From positions 1 to 33,836 of the forward strand of contig QCHH01000014.1 in assembly GCA_003279585.1 (NCBI GenBank): a stretch of 33,836 nt of DNA. Direction: 5' to 3'. The translations under genes were made by a program, and so were the position numbers. The notes under the pieces are model-generated. The model worked only from the letters and a program-made list of their open reading frames with translations. It was not told the origin of the DNA and did not search any database. Source of the DNA: Prochlorococcus sp. AG-402-A08. GTDB lineage: Bacteria; Cyanobacteriota; Cyanobacteriia; PCC-6307; Cyanobiaceae. Of this stretch, positions 16,135 to 23,759 are shown piece by piece (the first letter of the stretch is position 1; every line of letters begins with the position of its first letter).

Positions 16135-16775
16135 TATATTTATAATAAAATTGGAAATTAATTTATAGAATAAAAAATTAGCTTTTAAAAAAAGTATTTT
16201 CTAATAATGAATAGCTAATTTTTAACATTATATCTAAAAAATTATAGAAGTGAGTGCAAATGAATGAAATCAGTGAAGCATTATTTTTGAGGGCAAGCAT
16301 TATTTAATTACGATTTGCAGCTATTGATTGATCTGGTGCATGTTTTTATGAATGAAACAGGAAAGTAGTTCGGAGTAGTGATTATTATCTGCGATTTTCA
16401 GGTTAAGATTTTATTTTACTTCCAGTTCTTTTCACTTGGTAGACATGACAATTTCTTTGCTAGAAGTTGTATCCCCAAAGATTATTTTATAACTTAAAAA
16501 TCTTTCATTTTTTACTTAGATGCTTGCAAAGTGGCAGGTGTATAGTACGCTAGTACTAGCTCTTAATTCTTTTAAGTGGAAATTCTCTCTATTCTGTTCT
16601 TCTTGCAAAGTATGCTTTTGATTACTTCAAGTATTCATACTTCGCGTTATTAGAATAAAAAACTAAACTCTTATTTCATTTTTAGAGTTTTAAGCTTCGA
16701 ATTGATTTAATCGTTCGGTATTCCTGCCTCATAGCTCTGTCTGGGTTGTTATTCTTGACTTTTCTATAATTAATT
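16135..16775. other. intergenic region, 641 bp, before the hli gene
   Basis: No gene I would call. A 33-codon frame at about 16518-16619 (starting MLAKWQVYSTLVLAL) has weak support only. A small inverted repeat AGTAC-GCTA-GTACT lies near 16546-16559. A TATAAT at 16765-16770 is only five bases before the hli ATG, so it is too close to be an ordinary -10 element. Confidence 0.4.
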
Positions 16776-16883
16776 ATGAATTCTGGTGCTGAACGTTTTA
16801 ATGGTTTGATGGCCATGTTAGGTATAGTTGCGGGCATTGGTGCATATGCCACAACTGGACAAGTAATACCTGGAATCTTTTAG
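16776..16883 (+). CDS. hli: high-light-inducible protein (Hlip), 35 aa
   Basis: The product is MNSGAERFNGLMAMLGIVAG followed by IGAYATTGQVIPGIF. It is the single-helix chlorophyll a/b-binding (ELIP/Hlip) domain: ExxNGxxAMxG, then the transmembrane helix and the TGQ-IPG tail typical of Prochlorococcus short Hlips. Family members bind chlorophyll and carotenoid and protect photosystems under light and nutrient stress. One position departs from consensus: the arginine normally after NG is leucine here (NGLMAM), while the glutamate and asparagine ligands remain. Single gene; multicopy hli genes in islands often come through phage, which fits this context. Confidence 0.9.
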   Translation: MNSGAERFNGLMAMLGIVAGIGAYATTGQVIPGIF

Positions 16884-16976
16884 ATAGCTTTCCATAATCG
16901 ATAAAAAATAGACAATATAAATCAAAAGGCTACTATCTATTTTGAACTACTCAAGATTCTGTTTCATATAAGAAAA

Positions 16977-17135
16977 TCAATCTTGACTAGTTTTTTTTGA
17001 AGTTTTTAAAGCAGGAGCGTTCATACCATCATAGTTTGGCCCAACCATGACTCCTACTATCGCGAATAGAACAATAAATGCAATTCCTAAAAATGGAGCT
17101 GTAGGTGCTGGGGTTAATAATAAACCACCAAAGAT
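16977..17135 (-). pseudogene. small membrane protein frame lacking a start codon, 52 codons
   Basis: The minus strand reads IFGGLLLTPAPTAPFLGIAF then IVLFAIVGVMVGPNYDGMNA and PALKTSKKTSQD, TGA at 16977-16979: one good transmembrane helix and a polar tail. A TAA lies immediately before the first codon (ATC, 17133-17135) and there is no ATG, GTG or TTG before residue 30. Either the original ATG mutated to ATC, or translation starts at a non-canonical codon. A terminator-like hairpin overlaps its 5' end. Unknown function. Confidence 0.45.
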
Positions 17136-17161
17136 TTACAGCAAATCTTTATTTTTTTGAA
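17130..17161 (+). terminator. possible intrinsic terminator
   Basis: AAAGATTT, loop ACAGC, AAATCTTT, then ATTTTTTT. The stem is AT-only apart from one G-C pair, so it is weak, but the order (stem, then T-run) is right for plus-strand transcripts such as one from hli. Confidence 0.45.
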
Positions 17162-17222
17162 ATTTGTTACTGAATTTACCGACATTGATTTTTTTCTGGC
17201 TATTCTTTGTTTATGTTTATTT

Positions 17223-17235
17223 AAGGAGGTGATCC
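17223..17235 (+). promoter_or_regulatory. extended Shine-Dalgarno site, 13 bases
   Basis: AAGGAGGTGATCC is complementary along its whole length to the usual 3' end of bacterial 16S rRNA (GGATCACCTCCTT). GGAGG is 7 bases before the TTG at 17237. No other gene in the window has anything close to this. Confidence 0.7.
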
Positions 17236-17236
17236 A

Positions 17237-17338
17237 TTGTCGTATCTACCAATCGGTCATGAGTCATTGGAAATAAAAAAACTTTTTGGTTCCGTTACTC
17301 CTGCCTTGAAGGGTTTTATAATTAATAGATTTATATAG
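17237..17338 (+). CDS. 33-aa peptide with extended ribosome-binding site (TTG start)
   Basis: From TTG 17237 the frame reads MSYLPIGHESLEIKKLFGSV then TPALKGFIINRFI, TAG 17336-17338. The spacing from the long Shine-Dalgarno is ideal and a strong intrinsic terminator follows 20 bases after the stop, so 17.2-17.4 kb looks like a compact one-peptide transcription unit. The peptide has an amphipathic basic C-terminal half. I do not recognise it. An alternative is a small RNA or a rRNA-derived fragment mimicking the anti-Shine-Dalgarno complement; the open frame with correct spacing favours a peptide. Confidence 0.5.
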   Translation: MSYLPIGHESLEIKKLFGSVTPALKGFIINRFI

Positions 17339-17357
17339 TTACCTTTATCTATTAATT

Positions 17358-17392
17358 AAAAAACCAGCTATAAATTAGCTGGTTTTTTTTTT
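17358..17392 (+). terminator. strong intrinsic terminator (bidirectional)
   Basis: AAAAACCAGCTA, loop TAAAT, TAGCTGGTTTTT and further Ts to 17392. A 12-bp near-perfect stem with T-run on the plus strand and a matching A-run on the other side, so it can act in both directions. Confidence 0.9.
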
Positions 17393-17507
17393 GCTCAATC
17401 CCCAACCTCCAGAACTATCTTTTAATGACTGACCATGTTCCAATTGTCTCTTGATATATCTTGTGAAAAGGTTAAGCTAAAGACGTAGATGTTACTCTCT
17501 TCTGGCG

Positions 17508-17666
17508 ATGTATAATGAAGAAAAGATAGAAGTCGCAGAACGAAGGATAATTGAGTTGAAAACCTTAATCAATCACTGGAAGACAAGTAGTATTTCATCA
17601 AGAAGATCAACTATAGATTTTGTCGAAGCAATTCTTTCTGAGAAACAAGATCCTAAAGCAGCTTAA
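17508..17666 (+). CDS. small helical protein, 52 aa
   Basis: ATG 17508 to TAA 17664-17666. It begins MYNEEKIEVAERRIIELKTL and ends EAILSEKQDPKAA; charged helices throughout, with an INHW-K turn in the middle. Resembles the many short conserved helical proteins of Prochlorococcus; no function known to me. Follows the strong terminator, so it has its own promoter somewhere in 17393-17507. Confidence 0.55.
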   Translation: MYNEEKIEVAERRIIELKTLINHWKTSSISSRRSTIDFVEAILSEKQDPKAA

Positions 17667-17824
17667 GTTTTTCAAAGCTTTTATTGTTAAAATTCATTTT
17701 TCTATTCACACATTATTTTTAGCTTTATGTATTGAATACAACTAAAAAGATTTTTAATAATAAAATTTACGGTAAAAAATAAAAAGTTAATTATACTATT
17801 AACAAATTTAGATCTCTGCAGGAA

Positions 17825-18370
17825 ATGAAAACTGATCTTTATTTAAATTTGAAAGAGTTTCTTTGGAATAGTTTAAATAAGTTAACTAATAGCTTTAGCA
17901 ATTTAACAGTTAATAATCTTGGGGATGGATATATTAAATGCTTTTGGGAAATTAGCTCCCTTGACAGCTTGAGAATTGAGTTTAGTAAAAGCTGTTTTTG
18001 TGCTATTAGATTATTTGATATTAGTAATCATAGAAATAAAAATAATTCCACCTGTATTATGAAAGAGATTCAGATTAGCAAATTTCAATCTTCTATTACA
18101 TTTCCTATCCCTATAAATAAAGGTGTTTATTATTTTGAGTTAGGTTACCGTAAAAAAAATGGTGAGTGGAGAAAGATTGCCTATCAAAGTCTAAACTTGG
18201 GATATAGGATCAAAAAAGTAATAAATATCTTTGATAATGATAATTGGTTTGGTTCTAAACTAATGAAAAGTAAAAATAATTTTAGTTTTCATGAAAAGGC
18301 CTATCAACTTTCACTTAATTCACAAATTGGGGGTTCTGAAAATATTTTCAATGACTATGAAAATACTTAA
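17825..18370 (+). CDS. DUF4912-type protein, 181 aa
   Basis: Pattern match to the DUF4912 domain common in cyanobacteria: a tryptophan-containing strand (IKCFWEISSL, about 39-48), then CAIRLFDISN (about 59-68), a strand run with FPIPINKGVYYFELGY (about 94-109) and WRKIAYQSLNLGYR. These are beta strands of an Ig-like fold that in longer homologues occurs with DNA- or envelope-related domains. About 40 N-terminal and 40 C-terminal residues lie outside the domain. No signal peptide. Recognition is by motif memory. ATG 17825; single gene. Confidence 0.65.
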   Translation: MKTDLYLNLKEFLWNSLNKLTNSFSNLTVNNLGDGYIKCFWEISSLDSLRIEFSKSCFCAIRLFDISNHRNKNNSTCIMKEIQISKFQSSITFPIPINKGVYYFELGYRKKNGEWRKIAYQSLNLGYRIKKVINIFDNDNWFGSKLMKSKNNFSFHEKAYQLSLNSQIGGSENIFNDYENT

Positions 18371-18478
18371 CTTTTTATCTTTATTTTATGAATTTGAATT
18401 CTTTTTATTAAATTCTGAGAACAATCTATTTTTTTTCGTAGACAGCTTTAAAATGTAGAGAAGTACTATAATTGAAGT

Positions 18479-18904
18479 ATGAGCAAAGAGTTATCAATTC
18501 TTAAAATTTTAAAAATGCAAGGTTTAAGTAATATTGATATTGATCAGATTGTTAATTACTTAGAGACCTTAGATTTTGATCTGAGTAAAACTAGATATAT
18601 AGGTAAAATCATTGCAAAAAATGAAAGGTTAGCAAAATATTATTTTTTCCGAGAAAAATTGAAAATCGATATTAATTCTTTAGATGATACTTTTCATATT
18701 AATGAGATTTTTGATCAATGTATAGATTGGAGTGAATTTTGGCGATTACTTGTTATTAAAAAAGGCTTTTGCTGTATTAAGCTATCTGGAGAGTTAAATA
18801 GTAAAGTAAGATTTATTTTTTTGTCAGGTCCAAATATTCTCTCAGGACCTTTATCAGATTTATCAGATTTATCAGATTCTATCTATGAACATGTAGATTA
18901 TTGA
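18479..18904 (+). CDS. unnamed family protein, 141 aa (paralogue of the gene at 5761-6249)
   Basis: Shares its architecture and several blocks with the 5761-6249 product: helical N-terminus (LKILKMQGLSNIDIDQIVNY), a KIIAKNE block, NEIFDQCIDWSEFWRLLVIK, GFCCIKL and a FIFLSGPN turn. Its C-terminus differs, carrying a short LSD tandem (see 18851-18877). No signal peptide or membrane helix. Very AT-rich. Function unknown. GPN here is not part of a P-loop; there is no Walker motif. Confidence 0.7.
   Translation: MSKELSILKILKMQGLSNIDIDQIVNYLETLDFDLSKTRYIGKIIAKNERLAKYYFFREKLKIDINSLDDTFHINEIFDQCIDWSEFWRLLVIKKGFCCIKLSGELNSKVRFIFLSGPNILSGPLSDLSDLSDSIYEHVDY
18851..18877. repeat. three tandem copies of a 9-bp unit (in frame)
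   Basis: TTATCAGAT occurs three times consecutively, encoding a repeating Leu-Ser-Asp near the C-terminus of the 141-aa protein. In-frame slippage product. Confidence 0.9.
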
Positions 18905-19022
18905 TGATATTTTTTATACTTAATAAGAATTTTTAGCTGCATAATCTTATTTTGTATCAATTCGAATATTTTTCGTTTTTTTTATTTTTCTGTTTTAAGA
19001 TTGTTGCAGCGTATTGTTGATT

Positions 19023-19688
19023 TTGTCTACTTATTTAATTACAGGTGCCAATAGAGGTATTGGCTTAGAACTTGTTCGTCAATTGAAAGCTAGAGGAGAA
19101 GATGTGATTGCTACTTGTAGATCTGCGTCTAAGGAATTGGATTCTCTATCAGTAAGAGTTGAGACAAATATAGATATCACTTCAGGAGACTCGGTTATTA
19201 AGCTGAGAGAGAAGTTAAATGATATTAGAGTTGATGTCTTGATTCAAAATGCTGGAATTGCAGAATTTAATTCTCTTTCAAATTTAGACCCAAAAAGTAT
19301 CTCTCATCAATTTGAGGTGAATGCATTAAGTCCTCTATGTTGTGTTCAAGCTATGCTTAGTAAGCTTAGTGAATCTGCAAAAATAGCTTTAATTAGTAGT
19401 CGCATGGGTTCAATAGAGGATAATAGTTCTGGTGGTTCCTATGGATATAGAATGTCCAAAGTTGCATTATGTATGGCAGGTAAATCCTTATCGGTCGATT
19501 TAAAGCCTAGAGGTATTTCGGTGGGAATTTTACATCCGGGTTTAGTCAGTACTCGAATGACGGGATTTACTTCCAGTGGTATTCAACCTAAAGAATCAGT
19601 CAAAGGACTGATCCAAAGAATTGATGAACTTACACTTGAGAATACCGGCACTTTTTGGCATGCAAATGGTGAAATCTTACCTTGGTAA
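19023..19688 (+). CDS. short-chain dehydrogenase/reductase (SDR), 221 aa
   Basis: Classical SDR: N-terminal dinucleotide motif YLITGANRGIGLELV (TGxxxGIG, residues 7-14), central NAG (QNAGIAEF), serine in ALISSRMGSI and the catalytic pair in YRMSK (near Y142). Expected to be an NAD(P)(H)-dependent oxidoreductase; substrate unknown. Of the successive TTG codons at 19014, 19017 and 19023 I pick 19023, which places the Rossmann strand directly after the start as is usual. There is no ATG. Length is slightly short for the family but complete. Confidence 0.88.
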   Translation: MSTYLITGANRGIGLELVRQLKARGEDVIATCRSASKELDSLSVRVETNIDITSGDSVIKLREKLNDIRVDVLIQNAGIAEFNSLSNLDPKSISHQFEVNALSPLCCVQAMLSKLSESAKIALISSRMGSIEDNSSGGSYGYRMSKVALCMAGKSLSVDLKPRGISVGILHPGLVSTRMTGFTSSGIQPKESVKGLIQRIDELTLENTGTFWHANGEILPW

Positions 19689-19771
19689 AAGATTTTGCAA
19701 TATATTTTTATTTACTAGATTGACTTTAGATTAGATATTCAAATATCAAATAATTTATATGTTTTTTAAAA

Positions 19772-20032
19772 TTATATTCTCCCTAGTGTTTTTCTTAATT
19801 TTTTAACAAAGCTAATACCAACTCCCGGTATGGTTAAAAGTTCTTCATCAGAAGCAGAAATAATTGATTCTGGTGTCATGTATCCTGCTTCATAGAAATT
19901 GTTGCAGTTTTTTGCTCCAATTCCTGGAATAGAAGTAAGGTTTTCACATCTATCGGAAAACTCTCCTTTTTGTTGATTAAAAATACTTGAAAATTTTCTT
20001 TTTGTATTTAATAAAAATTTTTTAATGAACAT
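19772..20032 (-). CDS. helix-hairpin-helix protein, 86 aa
   Basis: After a basic N-terminus (FIKKFLLNTKRKF) come two helix-hairpin-helix motifs: LTSIPGIGAKNCNNFYEAGY (about 31-50) and LLTIPGVGISFVKKLRKTLG (about 65-84). The IPG[IV]G hairpins bind DNA backbone non-specifically; the arrangement resembles the tail domain of helicases and radC/pathch1-like small proteins. Possibly a small DNA-binding accessory protein. A 17-bp perfect inverted repeat ends four bases before the ATG and may control translation. Confidence 0.75.
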   Translation of the reverse strand: MFIKKFLLNTKRKFSSIFNQQKGEFSDRCENLTSIPGIGAKNCNNFYEAGYMTPESIISASDEELLTIPGVGISFVKKLRKTLGRI

Positions 20033-20035
20033 TTC

Positions 20036-20072
20036 TTTTTCTAATGCATATTATCAATATGCATTAGAAAAA
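20036..20072. repeat. 17-bp perfect inverted repeat next to the HhH gene start
   Basis: TTTTTCTAATGCATATT (20036-20052), loop ATC, AATATGCATTAGAAAAA (20056-20072). In the minus-strand mRNA the hairpin would lie directly before the ATG at 20032 and could enclose the ribosome-binding region. No T-run follows on either strand, so it is not an ordinary terminator. Confidence 0.9.
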
Positions 20073-20281
20073 ACTTCTTGCAAGCATAATTTTTTTCTTT
20101 TCATGGTTAAATTATCAATAGCGGAAGAAAAATGTATATAAAAATACAAAATAAGCGTATATATATATGCTTTCCTTATGTTTGAATTTGTTTTTATTAG
20201 TATTGCTTGATTGATCTCCTGTTTGCTACTTGACTTTGTAATCAGATCCTGCAGATTATTTTTAGATATACATCCCTTCCT

Positions 20282-20953
20282 TTGTTCATAACTGTGTGTG
20301 GCCAGAAAGGTGGAGTAGCTAAAACTTGTACCTCAATTCATCTCGCAAGTGTATGGTCTTCTCAAGGGAAAAATGTTTGTTTAGTTGATGCTGATAGAAA
20401 TCGATCAGCTCTTGCTTACGGATCAAGAGGTAGGCTTAATTTCAATATTGTTCCCGTAGAAGCAGCAGCTAAGGCAACGAGATTCTCAGAAATTGTGATC
20501 ACTGATGGACAAGCAAGTACTGACGAAGAAGAATTAAAACATTTAGCAGCTGGATCTGATCTTGTACTCTTACCTACTGCGCCGAAAGCAAGGTCAGTTG
20601 AGTTAACCGTCGAATTAGCATCTTTACTCAAACAATTGAATATCCAGCATGCAGTTTTATTAGTCAAGGTTGACTTTCGCCAAAGGCGAATTGCCAATCA
20701 AGCAAGAGAAGCATTAGAAAAATTTGATTTAACTGTCTTAGAAGGCGATATTCCTTTGCTATCTGCTTTTGATAAAGCAGAAAACCAGGGAGCAGCCGTT
20801 ATTGATGCCGTAGATGATAAAGGTCGATCCGATCCCAGGCGAATGTCAGGTTGGTCGGCCTATTGTTCCATTGCTAAACAAATTAAATGCCAGATTTCGA
20901 AGCACTCGTTAGACATCAACAAATCAGTAGAAGACCTGCCACTGAGCGCTTAA
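20282..20953 (+). CDS. ParA/MinD-family ATPase, 223 aa
   Basis: Deviant Walker A motif at residues 9-15 (KGGVAKT), with the signature lysines of the ParA/MinD superfamily, then VCLVDADRNRSAL (Walker A' aspartate, about 33-46) and the Walker B-type segment VIVITDG / DLVLLPTAP. Frame opens at TTG 20282 (MFITVCGQKGG), the usual N-terminus for the family; no ATG is near. ParA-like ATPases position DNA, carboxysomes or protein complexes. No parB-like gene is next to it, so this is an orphan; plasmid origin or carboxysome positioning cannot be decided. The last 67 bases overlap the next gene. Confidence 0.85.
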   Translation: MFITVCGQKGGVAKTCTSIHLASVWSSQGKNVCLVDADRNRSALAYGSRGRLNFNIVPVEAAAKATRFSEIVITDGQASTDEEELKHLAAGSDLVLLPTAPKARSVELTVELASLLKQLNIQHAVLLVKVDFRQRRIANQAREALEKFDLTVLEGDIPLLSAFDKAENQGAAVIDAVDDKGRSDPRRMSGWSAYCSIAKQIKCQISKHSLDINKSVEDLPLSA

Positions 20954-21123
20954 AAGTAGTTGAAAAACTGCCTATGTCGACTCAAGTGCCCACTACTGAT
21001 GGGAAAAATTTGAGTACATTGTTTTTTGGTTTTGTAGGAGGATTATCTGGATCAATTGTTGGAACAGCTCTAATTTTTTATTTTTCAGCTAAAGAATTAA
21101 TTGATTGGAAACTTCTGTTTTAA
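20887..21123 (+). CDS. small membrane protein overlapping the ParA gene, 78 aa
   Basis: From ATG 20887 it reads MPDFEALVRHQQISRRPATE then RLKVVEKLPMSTQVPTTDGK, followed by one transmembrane helix (LSTLFFGFVGGLSGSIVGTA). The start overlaps the ParA C-terminus by 67 bases in another frame; ATG 20974 is an alternative that avoids the overlap and keeps the helix. The extra N-terminus looks like real protein, so I favour the long form. Tight linkage suggests it could be a membrane partner of the ATPase. Confidence 0.6.
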   Translation: MPDFEALVRHQQISRRPATERLKVVEKLPMSTQVPTTDGKNLSTLFFGFVGGLSGSIVGTALIFYFSAKELIDWKLLF

Positions 21124-21174
21124 AGTCTGATTGTGAGTTGAAACTTGTTTATTTTTTTTAATTTGACTTCACAT

Positions 21175-23010
21175 TCATATATTTGATCCCAGTGTTCTTT
21201 TTGCTATCTCTACCATATTAAAAAAACTTTTTGATTGCTGTAGTAGTTGTTCATAATTGCCAAAGGCAACTATTTTCCCATCTTTAAATTCATATATGCA
21301 ATCTGATCTTTCGATTGTTGATAATCTGTGAGCAATTGTGATAATTGTGCAACGTCTACCTATAATCTCAATCGCATCCATTACCTCTGCTTCTGTTCTG
21401 TTATCTAAGGCACTAGTCGCTTCATCTAAAACTAGTAGTTTTGATTGCCTATAAAAAGCTCTTGCAATGGCTAGTCGTTGTCTTTGCCCTCCAGATAACC
21501 TTATTCCATTGTCACCAACTGATGTATGTAAACCCATGGGCATATCTGATACCAATTCTGCTAATTGAGCTGCCCTAAGCGCATCCCATACTCTTTCATG
21601 ATCTATTTTTTCTTCATCTAATCCATATGCAATATTTTCGATAATATTGCTATTTAATAAAGTAATTGATTGTGGAACGTAAGAGCAACAATCCTGCCAA
21701 GCAGGTACTTCTGTATCAGTAACTTCAACTCCATCCAATAATAAATGTCCTTTTGTTGGTCTGAGAAGACACAGTAATTGATTGGCTGTGGTAGTTTTTC
21801 CACTACCAGTTTCTCCTACAAAAGCTATTCTAGAACCAATAGGTATAGTTAAATTAATACCATTTAAAGTGTATTCGTTACTATTCGGATATTTGTAACT
21901 AAGCTTTTGAAGTTTTATATTGTTTCTTGGCTCAATTCCTTTTTTTGTAGGAACACCTGTTGATCTTTTAGTGAGCCTGCTAGAGGGAAGTTCTATTAAC
22001 TTTAGTATTTCCTCTAAATCAGGCGTTGATGCACGCATAGAAGTTAAAGCTCTAAATGAATCTTGTAATGGAGGCGTTAGTTTTAAAGCAGCTACTGCAA
22101 TTGTTGCTAAGAATGGAACTATCTCAATAAGTATGGAATCGTTTTGTCCAGTGATAAATGGAAATAGACCGATTGCAAAAATCAATGTAATACCAAAAGG
22201 CTCTATTAATGACCTAGGTAATTCAGGTAAAACCTCAGCCTTCCAAATGAAAGGAAAAGAGCTTTTACTCGCTAATTGATATCTTTTTTCAAAGTAAGAT
22301 TCTGAGCTAGTGAGGTGAACATCTATTATTGTACGCATTGATTCAGTGAGTATATTATTTGTTTCTTTCTCTAATTTGATTCTTTGACGAGAAGAATATC
22401 TTATAAAAGGAGTTACAAATAATGAAATAAAGATATAAAAAATTAAGAGACTTATAATTAAATAAAGAGCTATCGCTTTTGCTATAAAAAGAACAGCAAT
22501 ACATATAAAAGTAATCACACATAACCCACTCGAAATTTGAAGTATTGGTCTTACTACGAATTCAGAGACTCTTGAAATATTAATCAAAACTTTTGACGAT
22601 AAATCAGATTTTTTCTTGTTTAAAAAGAATTCATATGGTTGAGATAGCAATTTTTTCTGTGCTAGTTCTGATAAGTCTTTCCAAATTGCTACTCGAAGTC
22701 TTTCTTGGGCTGCTTTAAGAAATAATTTCGAAAATGACGCGAGCCAATTCATTACTATGTATATGAATACTAAACTTATAACTTTTGTTTTTGGGTCTTC
22801 AGGTATGAAATTTTGAAATGGTAAGGGAGGTTCATTAGGCTGGCCTATAAAAACAGTAAATAATCTAGAAACAATGCCAACTACAAATACATCGACTAGC
22901 CCAGTTAAGGCTGCTACAGGAATTAATTTTAATAGAGACCTTCTTCTTCTAGCCGGTAGTGCCTTTAGGAGGCGCCTCAACAGATGATATGTTTTGCTTG
23001 TGCCAATCAT
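21175..23010 (-). CDS. ABC exporter (fused membrane and ATPase domains), 611 aa
   Basis: Half-transporter of the MsbA/PglK type. Residues about 25-330 hold six membrane segments; the ATPase domain has Walker A GETGSGKTTT (about 396), Q-loop YVPQS, signature LSGGQRQRLAIARA (about 503), Walker B LLVLDEATSALD (about 528) and H-loop IAHRLST (about 560). Works as a homodimer in the inner membrane. Substrate not readable; the glycosyltransferase at 23760-24824 makes lipid-linked glycan export a reasonable guess. Length usual for the family. ATG 23008-23010; minus strand, alone. Confidence 0.92.
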   Translation of the reverse strand: MIGTSKTYHLLRRLLKALPARRRRSLLKLIPVAALTGLVDVFVVGIVSRLFTVFIGQPNEPPLPFQNFIPEDPKTKVISLVFIYIVMNWLASFSKLFLKAAQERLRVAIWKDLSELAQKKLLSQPYEFFLNKKKSDLSSKVLINISRVSEFVVRPILQISSGLCVITFICIAVLFIAKAIALYLIISLLIFYIFISLFVTPFIRYSSRQRIKLEKETNNILTESMRTIIDVHLTSSESYFEKRYQLASKSSFPFIWKAEVLPELPRSLIEPFGITLIFAIGLFPFITGQNDSILIEIVPFLATIAVAALKLTPPLQDSFRALTSMRASTPDLEEILKLIELPSSRLTKRSTGVPTKKGIEPRNNIKLQKLSYKYPNSNEYTLNGINLTIPIGSRIAFVGETGSGKTTTANQLLCLLRPTKGHLLLDGVEVTDTEVPAWQDCCSYVPQSITLLNSNIIENIAYGLDEEKIDHERVWDALRAAQLAELVSDMPMGLHTSVGDNGIRLSGGQRQRLAIARAFYRQSKLLVLDEATSALDNRTEAEVMDAIEIIGRRCTIITIAHRLSTIERSDCIYEFKDGKIVAFGNYEQLLQQSKSFFNMVEIAKRTLGSNI

Positions 23011-23199
23011 TTTATAAAATTACATACTTTTGAGAAATTATTTATGCTGATTCAGCCAGTTCCTTGGGTGTTTATTTATGAGTTATTTATGCCAATGAGA
23101 TTAAAGTCATAAAAAAACTATAAAAAAGTGTTCTTAAGAGATGATGAAATTTAATTGAATTTGAATATTAGTTGACTTTGATTGGTATTCACATGTTGA

Positions 23200-23712
23200 T
23201 TAATATCTTTTTAAGGATAGTAAATATACAAAGAAGATTAATATAATTAGTGGCATTAAATAGATAATAATCATAAAACCAGACAAAAAGATAAATAAAC
23301 TTAAAAAGATAAAAAATCCTGTTAATATAATTTTCAGAAGTCTCTTGATTCGATTTAGCCAAAATATACCTTTCATTTTTTCTAGATTCCTTTCTAATTC
23401 TATTCTTCTAAGATATAATTCTTTAAGTTGTTTCTGGTGCCAATTAATAGATTCCTCTAATTTTGTTTTGTATACATTTTTTCCAATTTGATCTATAAAA
23501 TTATTCGATCTTGAGAATATTGAACGATATTTTACTATTTGTGCTTCAACTAGAGCTTTGCTATTTTCTGATATTTTTTGATCGATCTCTAAAATTTTAT
23601 TATTGATTTCATCTTGCAAAGAAAAATTTGGATTGGAATTATATTGCACAATTTGATGGTTTCTGTTGTCCTTGTATTTAAATAATTTAAAAAAAAAGTT
23701 CGCTCTTAACAT
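23200..23712 (-). CDS. coiled-coil protein with C-terminal membrane hairpin, 170 aa
   Basis: Residues about 28-118 are charged and helical with heptad-like spacing (DEINNKILEIDQKISENSKA, LRRIELERNLEKMKG), followed by two hydrophobic segments (about 128-165: IILTGFFIFLSLFIFLSGFM, IYLMPLIILIFFVYLL). Consistent with a membrane-anchored coiled coil, similar in outline to polysaccharide co-polymerases or SMC-like tethers, but I recognise no family. Divergent from the glycosyltransferase gene (48 bp apart) so they may share a regulatory region. Very AT-rich. Confidence 0.6.
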   Translation of the reverse strand: MLRANFFFKLFKYKDNRNHQIVQYNSNPNFSLQDEINNKILEIDQKISENSKALVEAQIVKYRSIFSRSNNFIDQIGKNVYKTKLEESINWHQKQLKELYLRRIELERNLEKMKGIFWLNRIKRLLKIILTGFFIFLSLFIFLSGFMIIIYLMPLIILIFFVYLLSLKRY

Positions 23713-23759
23713 TTTACTTACTATTATCTAAGATAGATTTCTATGAGGATATTATAACC

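Noticed and set aside
16765-16770. TATAAT as hli promoter
   Set aside because: Only five bases before the ATG, with no matching -35; transcription would begin at or past the start codon.
21920-22279. 119-codon plus-strand ORF
   Set aside because: Antisense shadow inside the ABC exporter gene.
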